A DNA stretch of 64,000 nt from Tubiluchus corallicola (GCA_030141605.1 JAQGDQ010000527.1:1-64000), one strand, 5' to 3'. Shown: positions 10,886 through 23,735, numbered from the stretch's first letter. The notes: a model not told the origin generated them from the letters alone. Made by a program: numbers and translations.

Positions 10886-11880
10886 TTAAGTCGACGTACA
10901 GAGGTCCAATTTTGGGGGGCACTTGGTAACCCGGATAGCGCTTCTACACACCTCACCAAGCAGGTGCCAACAGCAATTTGCATTTTTCATTCTTTGCTAT
11001 CCAAAAATAGGCCAAAACTGATACTTTTTGCGATCGAATCACTGAGAGTCGGCCACACAATGATCGTAATTGGTCCAAACTTTCTAGTATAGAATCGTTT
11101 AACCCCGGGCTTCAAAGGACCAATACCACAAATCCTGAGTTGGTTGGCCTGCCAGGTTCAGGACTTATCGATCCAAAATCTACACATGAGAAAGAGGGCA
11201 GCAAAAACAAACCTCAGTAATTTGTGAATTTACTCAACCCTGGATGATCGGTACCTTCAGATTGAACGTCTGATTGAAGCAAATGTTTACAACGAGTTAA
11301 ATTCTTATATTTATTTCACCTGTCAAAGTTTCTAAAACAGCTGCTCTCTTGTTAGCAGACGAAAAGTCTCGATATCTTCAGACAGCCAAGAATCGTATTT
11401 TACCGACTTCAAAATTTGCCAGCAGAAAAAACTTCGGTGGAAATTGACAGGAAAAAACTATTAGTGCACTTGAGACGATTAAAATTGCCCGCAGCGCCAT
11501 GTTGCAAGAATTCAACTGTGTAGACTGAAATTTTTCTAGGGCAGCGGAATTCAGCATCATTGTAAAGAAAATGATTCGAGAGTGCTCCTCCATGTCTACC
11601 CACCTCTAGCGGTGAACTGAAGAACTAAAATGAAGGCGCAACTGCTGAAGTAATAAAATCAATGCGACTTTATTTACCATTTCAGTAAACACCGTAAACT
11701 AGTAATGTTTTTCACTCGAGAGATTTTGTCGAAATTTTTTATCACAAATTCTAAAATAGATGTCACCAGCTTCCCTCGAGCACATTTCAGATCTGGTTTT
11801 TTTAAATATCTCTCTGAAAGTTCTTAATGGCGGTTTTACTGTTAGCAAATCAGTTCAAAGATCACTAAACTTGTACCAAC
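10886..11880. other. Non-coding
   Basis: Several short open stretches are present, none with a recognisable family or splice context. Confidence 0.35.
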
Positions 11881-12485
11881 TACTCTTACATTTAGTAAAA
11901 AACAGTTTGTCACAACTAGTTACTACTGGCCCAGAAATTAGTACAACCTGTGCAACATTACCAACTGTCAAGAGAAATTGTTACCAAGCATTAATGTATA
12001 GGAACCTATTGTATTTCGTAAAAAACAGTTTGTCACAGATAGATACTTGTTGGCATCCTTCTGTCTCGGAAGACAATAGAGTGTGCGCCAAGAGAGTCAG
12101 TTATTGATCACATTGATGGAGCTGCAGCTTCGACTGTGGCTGAGCAATCCGATCCTTGAACATCTCCAGGGCGCACGCCTGGGCAAGGTGTATGGAGATC
12201 CTGAGTTGTCCAGACAACAGGAACCCCCTCTCTTCCTCCCTGGTGTAGTCCAAAGGAAAGCGGAGCGATACGTTTGGCACCAGGTTGGCTGCAGGAGCTG
12301 CCGGAGTCAGTGATATAGATACTACTGGCCCAGAAATTAGAACAGCCTATGCAACATTACCAACTGTCAGAAGTTGTTACCAAGCAACAATGCACAGCAA
12401 CTTATTGTAATTAGTGAAGAACAGCTTATCACGACTAGTTACTATTGACCCAGAAATTAGTACAAGCTATGTAACATTAATAATG
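11881..12485. repeat. ~120-bp tandem repeat, three diverged copies, split by a SINE
   Basis: Units share aaaaaacagtttgtcacaac, tactggcccagaaattagta and acattaccaactgtca. Copies are seen around 11890-12045, 12322-12400 and 12410-12485. The 5S-type SINE at 12049-12313 interrupts the array. Confidence 0.75.
12049..12313 (-). mobile_element. 5S-derived SINE, truncated copy
   Basis: Contains the 3' body of the SINE family seen complete at 37344-37869 (ggcatccttctgtctcgga to gcaggagctgccggagtca) but lacks the 5S rRNA head. The flanks atagatac before and atagatac after look like a target-site duplication, so it is a 5'-truncated insertion into the ~120-bp tandem repeat. Confidence 0.8.
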
Positions 12486-12892
12486 TTTTTTATTTACGCT
12501 TTCGTGTTTTTATATCACTTTGCTGCCTATAGTAACTCTGATGCTCTGACAATCAGTAGGCTAGACGTGAGCTTCTTTAGTGCCAATATAGTTAAGGCGA
12601 TTTTTTTCTTGCATCTCCTAGTTCCTATCTGCTGCCTATAAATCAATAGAACACACACGTATCATTGGCTTCTGCATGGTTTCAATAACTCGTACTTTCC
12701 CACGAAATTATGGCGTAGTTTTATCTGCACGCTAACCGTCTATTAATGTTCCGGTTCTAGAAATAGTCATCCCCTAACATACAGGGCTGTCTAACAGCAG
12801 TAACTGCATGCTGGCAAAGATTACTGCTATTGCCTGTTAAATTTGTTTTCATATAAAAGTTCATATATATATAAATATTTTCATATATATTA
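12486..12892. other. Non-coding
   Basis: A/T-rich, no feature recognised. Confidence 0.35.
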
Positions 12893-13327
12893 GTTGACAC
12901 TGTATTTCTGTATAACTCTGAGCTCTGGACATTAAAAGCAAATCATAAAGCTGAAATCGATGCGTTTCAAAGGCGAAATTACAGAAACATTTTGGGTATT
13001 AGATGGCCAAAGAAAATTTCAAACAAAGATCCATATGAAAAAATAAAAGAAGAACCTTGGACAAGAAAAATAAAAAGACGCCGTTTAAGATGGATTGGGC
13101 ATATGCTTAGACTACCTGATGATGTTCCAGTGAAGATAGCTCTTCAACAAGCCATAGAACCAGCTAAAAAACCTGCAGGAGGACAAATGTTTACATATTT
13201 AGATTTTGTACAGAAAGATTTAAACACTTCAGCATTGATCGTTAGATATAAATGCACTTGGGGCATTGCAGCGTGTAGGGAGTCCTGGCATAGGGAGGTG
13301 AGCAGAATCATGTCACTGGACGTGTGA
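12893..13327 (+). pseudogene. LINE reverse-transcriptase C-terminal fragment
   Basis: One open frame runs through LYNSELWTLKANHK, FQRRNYRNILGI and then RRRLRWIGHMLRLPDD. The order YxSExWxLK, RRxxRxxLGI and RRLRWxGHxxRxPDD is typical of the region after the reverse-transcriptase domain in RTE/craniate-type non-LTR elements. It ends at a stop at 13325-13327. No RT catalytic motifs are left, so the copy is strongly 5'-truncated. Confidence 0.75.
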
Positions 13328-13409
13328 TTCATTGGATGATGATGAACGTTCATTCAGATTTTCTTTCGAAGCCAAAGTTTATCTGCTTTAGTTCAACATG
13401 CATTTATAT

Positions 13410-13728
13410 CTTCTTCTTCTTCTTCTTCTTCTTCTTCCCAGCTTTTCCCTATTCGGGGTCGCCGTTGTGAGCGAGTCTTCTCCACGCATTCCTGTTGTTG
13501 ACCATCTCTTCATTTATGTCTTCAATTCCCACAAGATCTTCACCGACTCTTCTTTTCAGGTGTCCATACCATCGCACCAAGGCTTCCACTACTTTTACTG
13601 TTCCTCTGATATTATTATTTCCAATTTTATCTCTTCTTGTTATTCCCACCATCCATCTCAACTTCCTCATCTCCACCACACCCATTTTCTTCTCTTCGGT
13701 CTTCTTTAGAGAAGCTGCTTCCAGCCCA
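13410..13728 (-). pseudogene. 5'-truncated LINE insertion with 21-bp target duplication
   Basis: On the minus strand the frame reads GLEAASLKKTEEKKMG, MRKLRWMVGITRRD, VRWYGHLKRR and ends NAWRRLAHNGDP. This is the C-terminal tail of an RTE-like or related non-LTR element. The 3' end is an (AAG)n-type tail, seen as (ttc)n on the plus strand at 13410-13436. The 21-nt sequence starting tagttcaacatgcattt flanks both ends (13389-13409 and 13729-13749), the signature of target-primed reverse transcription. The part encoding the second half of the zinc/tail region seems internally shortened. Confidence 0.85.
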
Positions 13729-13749
13729 TAGTTCAACATGCATTTATAT

Positions 13750-14129
13750 AGAATACTAAATTAAGGACATAAAAGATTTTGACGGTGTTCAAAGACCCTA
13801 TTGGGTATCATAGTGGCCTGACAAAATTTTCAATGACGATTTGTATGACGTGGTGATGTAAGACCTTTGGAGCAAGCAAGTCTATATAAGAGGACTGCAC
13901 TGGACTGGAGGCTGCCGCTGAGATCTCCTCTTCCTACAACATTACGTAAAGCTGTTTGACCAGTGAAAACGCCCAAAGGGTTTGTCAATTGCTGACAAAA
14001 GAGGTAACTCTAAATTTGAGAGACCGTGCGCTTGGGTGATGACTGGGCATCAATAGATGGGAGGTGCTGGGTAGAGAGTCGAAACACATAAACGACAGAA
14101 GAACGACAGAATGACTACTCTACTCTACT
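13750..14129. other. Non-coding
   Basis: No feature recognised. Confidence 0.35.
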
Positions 14130-14320
14130 TCGACTAAAGATTCTGATTGACTAGTCTAACTGACTAAAGTTTCTGGTTGACTAGTCTAACTAATTAAAGT
14201 TACTGGTTGACTAGTCTAACAGACTAAAGTTTCTGGTTGACTAGTCTAACAGACTAAATTTTTCTGAGTGACTAAGCTAACAGACAGAAGTTTCCAATTG
14301 ACTAGTCTAACTGTTACATT
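14130..14320. repeat. 30-bp tandem repeat (about 6 copies)
   Basis: Unit of about 30 nt with gactaaagtttctggttgac and tagtctaaca. The outer copies are more diverged. Confidence 0.9.
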
Positions 14321-15537
14321 TTAGGCTATTTTAAGTTAACGTTTATAAATCTGTATAGGCTTATGAAACTCTAATCTGTGTTGATATTAAGGATTTTCAC
14401 CTGGAATAAATTTCATCTTTATCTATACTTTATCTAACACATCGACCATACTCAACAAGACTGCTTTTGCCTGACTGAACTTAAATGTAGCAACAATTTG
14501 GCTACAATCTATCATATCGATACCACCAATACACAGATTAGAACAATTAAGCTTTGACCTAGATCAGAATTTGTACGTTTAAATGACTAATGAACCTCAA
14601 CGCAACCAACGGTTGACTGTACCAGATCTAAGTAACCTGGAGCACGTCCATTCACTACCATAATAATTTATGCAGAATCTGATATCAGCTTTAAGTTTCA
14701 AAGGGGCATTTTATGCTCGTGCCGCTAAGCAAGTCTGCTATGCACTGATATCAACCCTGAACTAAATAAACTCTCGATGTTGTATCCCGTGGGATACGAG
14801 AATATTTTCTGCCTTTGAAATTAATAAAAATTTAAAACTGACAGTTATTTAATCTGTTAATAGTTATTTTGATTTAAGCCAATAACAACAGACTAAAATG
14901 GTGATAAAATTGCAAACTAGAAAATCTACATAGCATAAAAAACTGCGCAAGGTACAGTACTTTAGAGACGACTTTGTACAGATCAGCATAGCGTGCATAC
15001 TAAATGTCTTAAATACTTTAAAAAATTATCAGCAGTTGCAAAATAAGCACATTTTTTATGCTTCCTTTGAATCCCAATGTATCCTGTAGGATATAGGCTA
15101 TATTTACCACGCGGGCACAGGTAGAAAAAATAATTATTACGTGTAAACAAGATGGATATACTGAACAAAAGTACCAAGCCAAAAAAAATTCCTTATCAAA
15201 AAAATAATTTGGGACTGAAAGGGTTAAGCACAAGCTTATACCCAGAAAATCATCTCGGTATTAACTACAAGGCCACGAGTATCGACGATGCAGTACTTGG
15301 ATCAAACTTTGCACCTAACATTACGTCACTGATGAATTTTGTACCTAAACAAATCTCAAAGAGACGCACTTAAACATTCCTAGCATAGCTAAAGTAGCCA
15401 ATGTTGTAGATATACTGCAATAAAATTATCTAAGGGTGTAGCCCGTACAGTTTTTTATATGTTCAGTGAAGAAAATATTGTTTGCGCCGCGCCAGTTAAA
15501 AAATAAAATCTCTTTGACGAACGTCGAGATGGCAGAA
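14321..15537. other. Non-coding
   Basis: No exon, RNA gene or clear repeat could be supported. Open stretches near 15000-15370 show no family resemblance. Confidence 0.35.
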
Positions 15538-16215
15538 TTGGTGGAGATGTATCACTGCTGTGGTGGAGATGTGGTGGATGTATCACTGCTGTGGTGGAGA
15601 TGTGGTGATGTATCACTGCTGTGGTGGAGATGTGGTAATGTATCACTGCTGTGGTGGAGATGTGGTGGAGATGTATCACTGCTGTGGTGGAGATGTGGTG
15701 ATGTATCACTGCTGTGGTGGAGATGTGGTGGAGATGTATCACTGCTGTGGTGGAGATGTGGTGGAGATGTATCACTGCTGTGGTGGAGATGTGGTGGAGA
15801 TGTATCACTCCTGTGGTGGAGATGTGGTGGAGATGTATCACTGCTGTGGTGGAGATGTGGTGGAGATGTATCACTGCTGTGGTGGAGATGTGGTGATGTA
15901 TCACTGCTGTGGTGGATATGTGGTGGAGATGTATCACTGCTGTGGTGGAGATGTGGTGGAGATGTATCACTGCTGTGGTGGAGATGTGGTGGAGATGTAT
16001 CACTGCTGTGGTGGAGATGTGGTGATGTATCACTGCTGTGGTGGAGATGTGGTGGAGATGTATCACTGCTGTGGTGGAGATGTATCACTGCTGTGGTGGA
16101 GATGTGGTGGAGATGTATCACTCCTGTGGTGGAGATGTATCACTGCTGTGGTGGAGATGTGGTGGAGATGTATCACTCCTGTGGTGGAGATGTGGTGGAG
16201 ATGTATCACTGCTGT
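15538..16215. repeat. 33/30-bp satellite (about 21 copies)
   Basis: Unit gatgtatcactgctgtggtg plus gagatgtggtgga. A frequent 30-nt variant lacks one gga and a few copies are shorter. All frames are open because both lengths are multiples of three; the Cys-Gly-Gly-Asp-type translations are artefacts. Confidence 0.95.
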
Positions 16216-16526
16216 GAATAAGTTGAAAGGACCTCACTCTGATCACCGTTTTCATCATCAGTTGCAGGTCTTCAGAAGTGACAGTTTACTTGCTCTTTAT
16301 CAAAGGCAAAATCCAAATTCCACAGGCCCAACAAATGCATTTTACAATGACAGCTCAAATTGTCTTGACTCTCTGACCAAGTGTATAAGTCAGTAGGTAA
16401 CATCAATCCTTCTTATATACATAGCAAATGTTTGAGAAGGGAAACACACTATGTTTTTAAGAGGCGATTTGAAATTAAAAATCCCGTTAGACAAAAAACA
16501 ATCAAAATTCTGGAATAATCTTAATA
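16216..16526. other. Non-coding
   Basis: No feature recognised. Confidence 0.35.
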
Positions 16527-16932
16527 TATAGGTTTTACATGTCAAATGTAGGCTTGCGTTAACTCAAATGTAGATTTAGGTAATTCAAATGTGTCTTGGT
16601 AACTGAAATGTAGACTTAGGTGGTTCAAATGTGTTAACAATGGTTTTCAAGAAATCTTAATAGGCTGAAATAAAGCGTCTTCTTGCAGATATTAGAGAAA
16701 ATCTTCTAGTGCAGAATCACGATCAGAGAATGGCAATATTAGCTCAGTTGACAGAACAGTATGTTAATATCATAACGGCCGCAGATGCAGGCCATTTTGT
16801 AATTTGCACTTAAATGAGTTAATTACCGATTTATTCAAAGTACCGCACTACATTTGACTTACCTAGGTCACATTTGAGTTACCAAAACACATTCCAAATT
16901 CCTATGTCTACATTTGACGTGTAAAACCTATA
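16527..16932 (+). mobile_element. Foldback-like element, copy 1
   Basis: Left end tataggttttacatgtcaaa and right end ttgacgtgtaaaacctata are inverted. Behind each end, ~20-nt units of the type tcaaatgtagacttaggtaa are repeated, in opposite orientation in the two arms. A short unique core separates the arms. No open reading frame. The same family is at 26763-27205 and, reversed and longer, at 59236-60201. Confidence 0.85.
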
Positions 16933-17127
16933 ATGATATTAGAACGTCGCCAACACTTCACGTTTTCTCCCGCAAAGTCGACAAATATTTAGAAACGTTG
17001 TCTCATTAATATCTGCCTAAATTTGCATTTTATTTTTTTAGCGTATGTGTAATTCTAAAGTTGCTGTAAGTCTTAATTACGTCTTCATTTATTGTTTTAA
17101 TTTGTTGTTGTTATAATTTTTAGTCTA
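16933..17127. other. Non-coding spacer
   Basis: No feature recognised. Confidence 0.35.
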
Positions 17128-17250
17128 TGGAATAGCCCCTTGTGCACTAATGTTCTTTGTATGTAATGGAAATCGAAAATCTTTCAAAATTATGCAAATT
17201 CTGAACAAAAGTGGTGCTAAAACTGACCCTTGTGGCACACCGTCGGGCTA
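17128..17250 (-). pseudogene. LINE reverse-transcriptase fragment (motif B region)
   Basis: On the minus strand the frame starting near 17244 reads DGVPQGSVLAPLLF and continues about 25 codons before a stop. GVPQGSVLxPLLF is the RT motif B region of non-LTR retrotransposons. No YADD or other RT motif is found nearby, so this is a small relic. Confidence 0.7.
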
Positions 17251-17839
17251 TATAATAATTCTAATTTTCGAGACACAAAACTTCATATTCGGGCTTTGTT
17301 AGCATCAATAGTACAGGGGTGTTAACAAAGTTCAAACCTTGCCATATATGGCTGTAGTCACTAAACTGTTCAACTCTTTCCCAAATCGTTTTTCTTCGCT
17401 CTTTTTCGCCGAAACGGCTCGCCCATAAATCGCCACCGACAAAGCCAGCCGGCAGATGCCCCAGACAGACAATCGGTTTCTATTGCCCCAGCTGACTCGG
17501 AGACCGTGTTTACACTGCATCACTTGAGTGAATAATTTACGGCTATTTTGGCCACTAGTCGTGTCACCTGGATCATTTAACGGCTGATTATACTGTCAAT
17601 AAAGCACGTGTTGCAGCGTGAAAAACAGACAAACCACCCAACAGCAGCTGAAGCACGAAATAGAGAAAAATTTCTCCTAGCCACATTTTTGGACATTACT
17701 CCAAAATCACTGCTTCAATAAACTTTATCACTGTCGTCATCGTCATCGTTGGCGCCAAAACTATTGCTACTTCAACTTCTGATGAATCATAAGGTTCTGT
17801 CAATATAATTTGATTTCATTAACACCGTCTTGAAAACCA
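17251..17839. other. Non-coding
   Basis: A 63-codon minus-strand open stretch at 17332-17523 has no family I can name. No feature supported. Confidence 0.3.
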
Positions 17840-18600
17840 GAGCAACAGTAGCAGCAACAACAACAGCAGCAACAGCGACAGCAGGGCAATGGCATCATCA
17901 TCTTCAGCACCATCATCATTATCAGCGACAGCCGTAATACCAGTAGCAGAACAAGTTGTAGCCTATTGAGGAGAATTAATAACAGGGCTAGCAATGAAAG
18001 CAGTCAGCAACAGCAGCAGTAGCAGCAGCAACAGCAACAGTAGCAGTAGCAACAGCAACAGTAGCATGATCAATATCGTCCCAAGACCGGAGATTTCCTG
18101 GACCTTCTCACAGCCATCTTAAGCCATATGCATCAACAAGACTTTCTCGCTGATTGCTGGTTGCCAGTTTCCCGAGTGGCGAATTGTCTTATCAACTCAT
18201 CGTCAGCATCAGCACCATCGTCATCATCAACATCATCATCATCATCATCATCATCATCGCCGTCACATCAGTATTTTTATTGTCACCATTATCATCACTT
18301 TTATCACCGTCATCATCGTCGTCGTCGTCGTCGTCGTTACATTTTCATCGTCATTGCCGTCGTCGTGGCCACCGTTATCAACATCGTTGTCGTCGTCATA
18401 GTTTCTATCATCATTATCTAAATCATCGTCATCAGTTGCGACAGCAGAAGTAACAACAGCTAAATCCAACATCATTATTAAGCATCATCATCATCATCAT
18501 CATCATCGTTGTTGTCGTCACAGTTTCTATAATCATTATCTAAATCATCGTCGTCGTCATCAACATCATCATCATCAGTTGCGACAGCAGAAGTAACAAC
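17840..18600. repeat. Compound trinucleotide repeats (CAG/CAA and ATC/GTC)
   Basis: Imperfect (cagcaa)n at 17840-17890 and 18000-18065, then (atc)n and (gtc)n runs at 18210-18430 and 18485-18590. A ~90-nt segment (cagttgcgacagcagaagta and neighbours) occurs twice, at 18430-18480 and 18577-18620. Confidence 0.9.
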
Positions 18601-19360
18601 AGCCAAATCCAACATCATTATTACAATTTCATGGTGGCAAATAGGTGCAATAGCGGGACTCTTTCAAAAGAAAAATTGTTTTTTGTCGCCTAGTGGCTCT
18701 ATAAAGAGTTAGGATCCAAACACCTGTCCTACAGGTGCTTTCCAAGACGCTAAATGTCCATAATACGTTTCTTTGCGCAAACGCAAACACACTTCATGCA
18801 AATTAAACGCCTGGGCCACGTCTTCTCCTGACACTGACGAGTCTAACTAAACACGTATCCGGCTACTCTAAACAAACAGCCGCCGTCTAAAGCATACACA
18901 CACCATCAAAGACGGCGTCCAGCTACAAATGAACCGAATTTGTGCAACATAAACTGTCAATACTGACACGTTTAGCCGCTCTGATCGCCAAAATTTACAT
19001 CAAAATGCTACAGATGAAAAAACACCGGCAAGAATCAGCAAGCGTGCACGGACAAAAATTTTCTGCAGGACAAGTAACGCCACCAGTAGGGGTCAGGAAA
19101 AATAAACAATCCTTTAAACTACGAGGTTGCCAAGTGCCTGATAAACATGTGACATACTACTTTAAAGGAAAGAACAAGTCACTCAGCATGTTGGGTTTAT
19201 TTTGCTGTTATCACTTAAACTCAGAATAATATAACAAAGAAATTTGCAAAAAACTCTATAAGTCATTAAGTTCGTTTATACTACCGCTGTATAGGAATAT
19301 TCAGGATAAATTCCACAGATAAGAAACTCGGGGGTAAAAATTGATGGCAATACTTTCCCA
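18601..19360. other. Non-coding
   Basis: A 95-codon open stretch at 18942-19229 has no recognisable domain and no clear splice context. Not called as a gene. Confidence 0.35.
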
Positions 19361-19575
19361 AATTAGCTGGCAACTAACGATATCATTGCCTAGTTACAAC
19401 TGTCATTGCCTGAATTTTTTATAATCCTCTGCGGTTTATTTTACCAATTATTACCCATTGTGGATAATGAGTTGGAGAAAGGAGACCCCGAGAAATTATC
19501 GACTAGCCGGGATTTGAATCCGAGACCTGCGATTAGTAATCCAAGCTCTGCCATTGTGCTACCAGTTTAACCTGA
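19361..19575 (-). mobile_element. tRNA-derived SINE, copy 1
   Basis: Matches the copy at 32169-32400 over most of its length. On the minus strand the tRNA-like head carries a B-box-like ggattcaaatcccgg and a weaker A box. The body follows toward lower coordinates. The head runs directly into the 96-bp satellite. Confidence 0.75.
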
Positions 19576-20530
19576 CAGAGCAGGCCCAAGAATTCATCCT
19601 TGCAGTACACCATTTTTCAACGTCTTCTTTCTTTCATCAACTCTGCTACCTGAACTACCAGTTTAACCTGACAGAACAGGCCCAAGAATTCATCCTTGTG
19701 GCACACCATTTTTCAACGTCTTCTTTCTTTCATCAACTCTCCTACCTGAACTACCAGTTTAACCTGACAGAACAGGCCCAAGAATTCATCCTTGCAGTAC
19801 ACCATTTTTCAACGTCTTCTTTCTTTCATCAACTCTGCTACCTGAACTACCAGTTTAACCTGACAGAACAGGCCCAAGAATTCATCCTTGTGGCACACCA
19901 TTTTTCAACGTCTTCTTTCTTTCATCAACTCTGCTACCTGAACTACCAGTTTAACCTGACAGAACAGGCCCAAGAATTCATCCTTGTGGCACACCATTTT
20001 TCAACGTCTTCTTTCTTTCATCAACTCTGCTACCTGAACTACCAGTTTAACCTGACAGAACAGGCCCAAGAATTCATCCTTGTGGCACACCATTTTTCAA
20101 CGTCTTCTTTCTTTCATCAACTCTGCTACCTGAACTACCAGTTTAACCTGACAGAACAGGCCCAAGATTTCATCCTTGTGGCACACCATTTTTCAACGTC
20201 TTCTTTCTTTCATCAACTCTCCTACCTGAGCTACCAGTTTAACCTGACAGAACAGGCCCAAGATTTCATCCTTGTGGCACACCATTTTTCAACGTCTTCT
20301 TTCTTTCATCAACTCTGCTACCTGAACTACCAGTTTAACCTGACAGAACAGGCCCAAGAATTCATCCTTGTGGCACACCATTTTTCAACGTCTTCTTTCT
20401 TTCATCAACTCTGCTACCTGAACTACCAGTTTAACCTGACAGAACAGGCCCAAGAATTCATCCTTGCAGTACACCATTTTTCAACGTCTTCTTTCTTTCA
20501 TCAACTCTCCTACCTGAGCTACCAGCTTCA
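19556..20530. repeat. 96-bp satellite (about 10 copies)
   Basis: The unit starts taccagtttaacctgacaga, includes caagaattcatccttgtggc and acaccatttttcaacgtctt, and ends gctacctgaac. It is 96 nt (32 codons), so it leaves a 339-codon plus-strand frame open. Copies differ at only a few bases, and those changes (gcagta/gtggca, gaattc/gatttc) alternate between units as expected from unequal exchange. The start of the unit equals the tRNA-SINE head junction. On the minus strand the unit encodes GVPQG-stop-ILGP, resembling RT motif B. I regard the long frame as non-genic. Confidence 0.9.
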
Positions 20531-21305
20531 AATCCCGAGTAGACCACAATTTTTCATTATCTCCTTCCTCTAACTCCAAAAAATTCTGACAATCACAGTC
20601 ATAATTAGTTAAAAATTGATATGAACTATTGCTCTGTGTTATATATTTCATGGTTTTCATCACAATTGACCCACTACCATGTTTAGGGTAATTCCTGCAG
20701 AAAAAACAAACAGGTTCCCATTAAAAAAAGTACTTTTAAATTAAGAAACGGGTATTTTGATCTTTGGTCTACAATTTGATTCGAGAAAGAAAAATTCTCA
20801 TCGCCTCAGAGGGAAACCTACTTATACACTAAATATGTGAAACAAAATTATAAAACTCTTTCCCAAATTGAAACCATTTTCATCATAATAATTATTTTAT
20901 TGTTATTATTGTTCTCACTATTATTAGTATTGGTATTGTTACTGTTATTACAATGATTTTTTAATCAGTTATTTACTGTTTAATTAAATAAGTTATTTTT
21001 TTATTTACTTATTTGTTTGTTTATTTATTTAACTTAGAAAATATTACATGTTCTAAATATACCTATTTACGCCTTTTATTTATGTTTGTTACTTCTATCA
21101 ATAACGTAAATAATTATTTTCCAAAGCTTTCGGGTGCTGCCACCTATTAATTCGCCGTCTGTTACACAGTCTTTAATACACATACGTTGTTTAATTAATA
21201 TCGATTTTTGTTCTTGTACCGAGTAATTATTACACTAATTCAAGTTGCAAATCAAATAAGTTAGTTTTATATTAACATTTGCGTAGTACAATTACAACAC
21301 GTACA
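20531..21305. other. A/T-rich non-coding
   Basis: Very A/T-rich with (ttatta)n and (tttatt)n stretches near 20880-21060. No gene seen. Confidence 0.45.
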
Positions 21306-21860
<555 letters not shown>

Positions 21861-23559
21861 GAGGTTCTCTTGACGTCAGTTCACGGTGGCAACAAATGAC
21901 CCCGTGTCACACTCCAAAGAGTTTTAGCGGACGTCAAACTAATTAAACCCTGGCAAATGCGATGGGGACTGTGACAGTTGGGACATCAGTTGGGACATCA
22001 CTTATTCCACTCTCGTCTCGTAGGCATCTTCGGCACATGGCAGTCGCATGCCAAGCTGTAAAGAGCTCTCATAATCTACGCCGTGGAATGTGCCCAAGGG
22101 GAAAGGGTTGAGCAAAGAGTTAAACTTTCTACCTGTCTAGATTGCACGAACATCCCTCTAGAAGCGCCTAATCCTGTGAGCGCGCATGTACGATAAAATA
22201 ACAGGCGTCTGGCAAACTTAAAGATCGACGAGAAAAAATTCACTTTCTGCTTAAATTTTAATTCCAACAGTTTGGGACATAATAAGAAGCAAAATTTAGC
22301 TATCAAAGTTTTAAGAATTTATAGAACTCATACAATTTTATGCATCCATTTTACATATTATAGCAGTAATAGGTATAATAGTATACCAGTAATTATACAT
22401 AGTATACCAGTAATTATACCAGTAAACATTTTTGAATGCTTACGAAAGTTTTATGAATAACTTTCAGTTTCAAAGCGAGGTATTTCTGGTCCTGGCGCCA
22501 CCATCTTAATTCGACTGTCAACTGTTTGAATTTGACGCCGTAATCCGATTTTTAGCTTTTAAGCGAAACTCAACAATCGGGTTTATTACCCTACGATCTC
22601 ACAGTCTATTCTTATGCTGCTTTAACAAACTAAGGCTTTCAAGTTTGAATGTGGCTGGTCCAATGCGTGATTCTTCTCGCCTGCTGGGAATGCTCGTGTA
22701 GTTCAGGTTGGTGTAAATGTTACTGTCAATGTTAACAAAACATTAACAAAATTATTTTTTATGTTGAACTGGTTCACCCAAAAATCGGGGAACAGATTTT
22801 TTGCGAATTAATTGCAACGCAAAGATTTTTACTTTTTTCTGAATCAGGGTGTTATTTTTAGGATTCCAGAAAAGTTCCCCCCCCTCCCCATCAATTGACT
22901 TTGGGGAAATTTTTAGGGCCGACTGAATTTTAGGACCGTCCCACACAACCATGTCATTACAGAGCTTTTTGTGAGCATCTAATGCAGTCTAGCCTAGGTT
23001 AGCATATATTGCTAATAATAAAAAATGTTATTCACATAAATTTGTTGCCATGGCTACTGTTTATCATAGCAACAGCATTGAAAAAAGGTTAGATTGAAAA
23101 ATAGTTTGAGAATCCTCGATTTTCACCATTATACGAACTGACAACAAACCTTAACACACAGGAGACTAGAGGCAGCTATTAAAACAGTAACAATGTAAAA
23201 ATTATTTACCTTAGTAACTATTTTTGATATGTCTATTCTAAAACGTTCCAAAACTTATAATTTTACTTGTTCATTAGACTAGCAGACTAAGACAGGTAGT
23301 GGTTACGAAAATAGACATACCACGCGGACCGGGGCCTAAGGGGTATTTAGACACATCGCTCCTCAAATCATAAACAGGCGGTGATTTTAAACCCGTCGGC
23401 CATGAAATAATCAATAACCCTAACATGTCACACTGTAGATCATTTGAAGCCTCAAGCAAAATATTTTCACATATAATCAGCCTTAGTTCTAGGCTTAAAC
23501 ATAACGTAGTTAAATCTGTGTTATCAGGGTAGACGTTGATGACGACGGGAGTTTATCAT
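21861..23559. other. Non-coding
   Basis: No exon, RNA gene or defined repeat could be supported. Short open stretches near 22076-22306, 22752-22952 and 23274-23459 have no family resemblance. Confidence 0.35.
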
Positions 23560-23735
23560 AGTCATAATCATCATCATCACCATAATCATCATCAACATCA
23601 TCGTCATCATCATCATCATCGTCATCACCGTCATCATCATCATCACCATAATCATCATCAACATCATCGTCATCATTATCATCATCGTCGTCGTCATCAT
23701 CGTCATCACCATCATCATCAGTATACTCATCATAA
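23560..23735. repeat. (ATC)n microsatellite
   Basis: Imperfect (cat)n/(atc)n run with cgt and cac interruptions. A ~60-nt sub-block is duplicated within it. The poly-His and poly-Asp frames are artefacts. Confidence 0.95.

Noticed and set aside
15455-16396. Frames up to 278 codons over the 33/30-bp array.
   Set aside because: Repeat periods are multiples of three; translations are meaningless on both strands.
18942-19229. A 95-codon open frame as a small gene.
   Set aside because: No recognisable domain or conserved pattern and repeats on both sides; cannot be supported.
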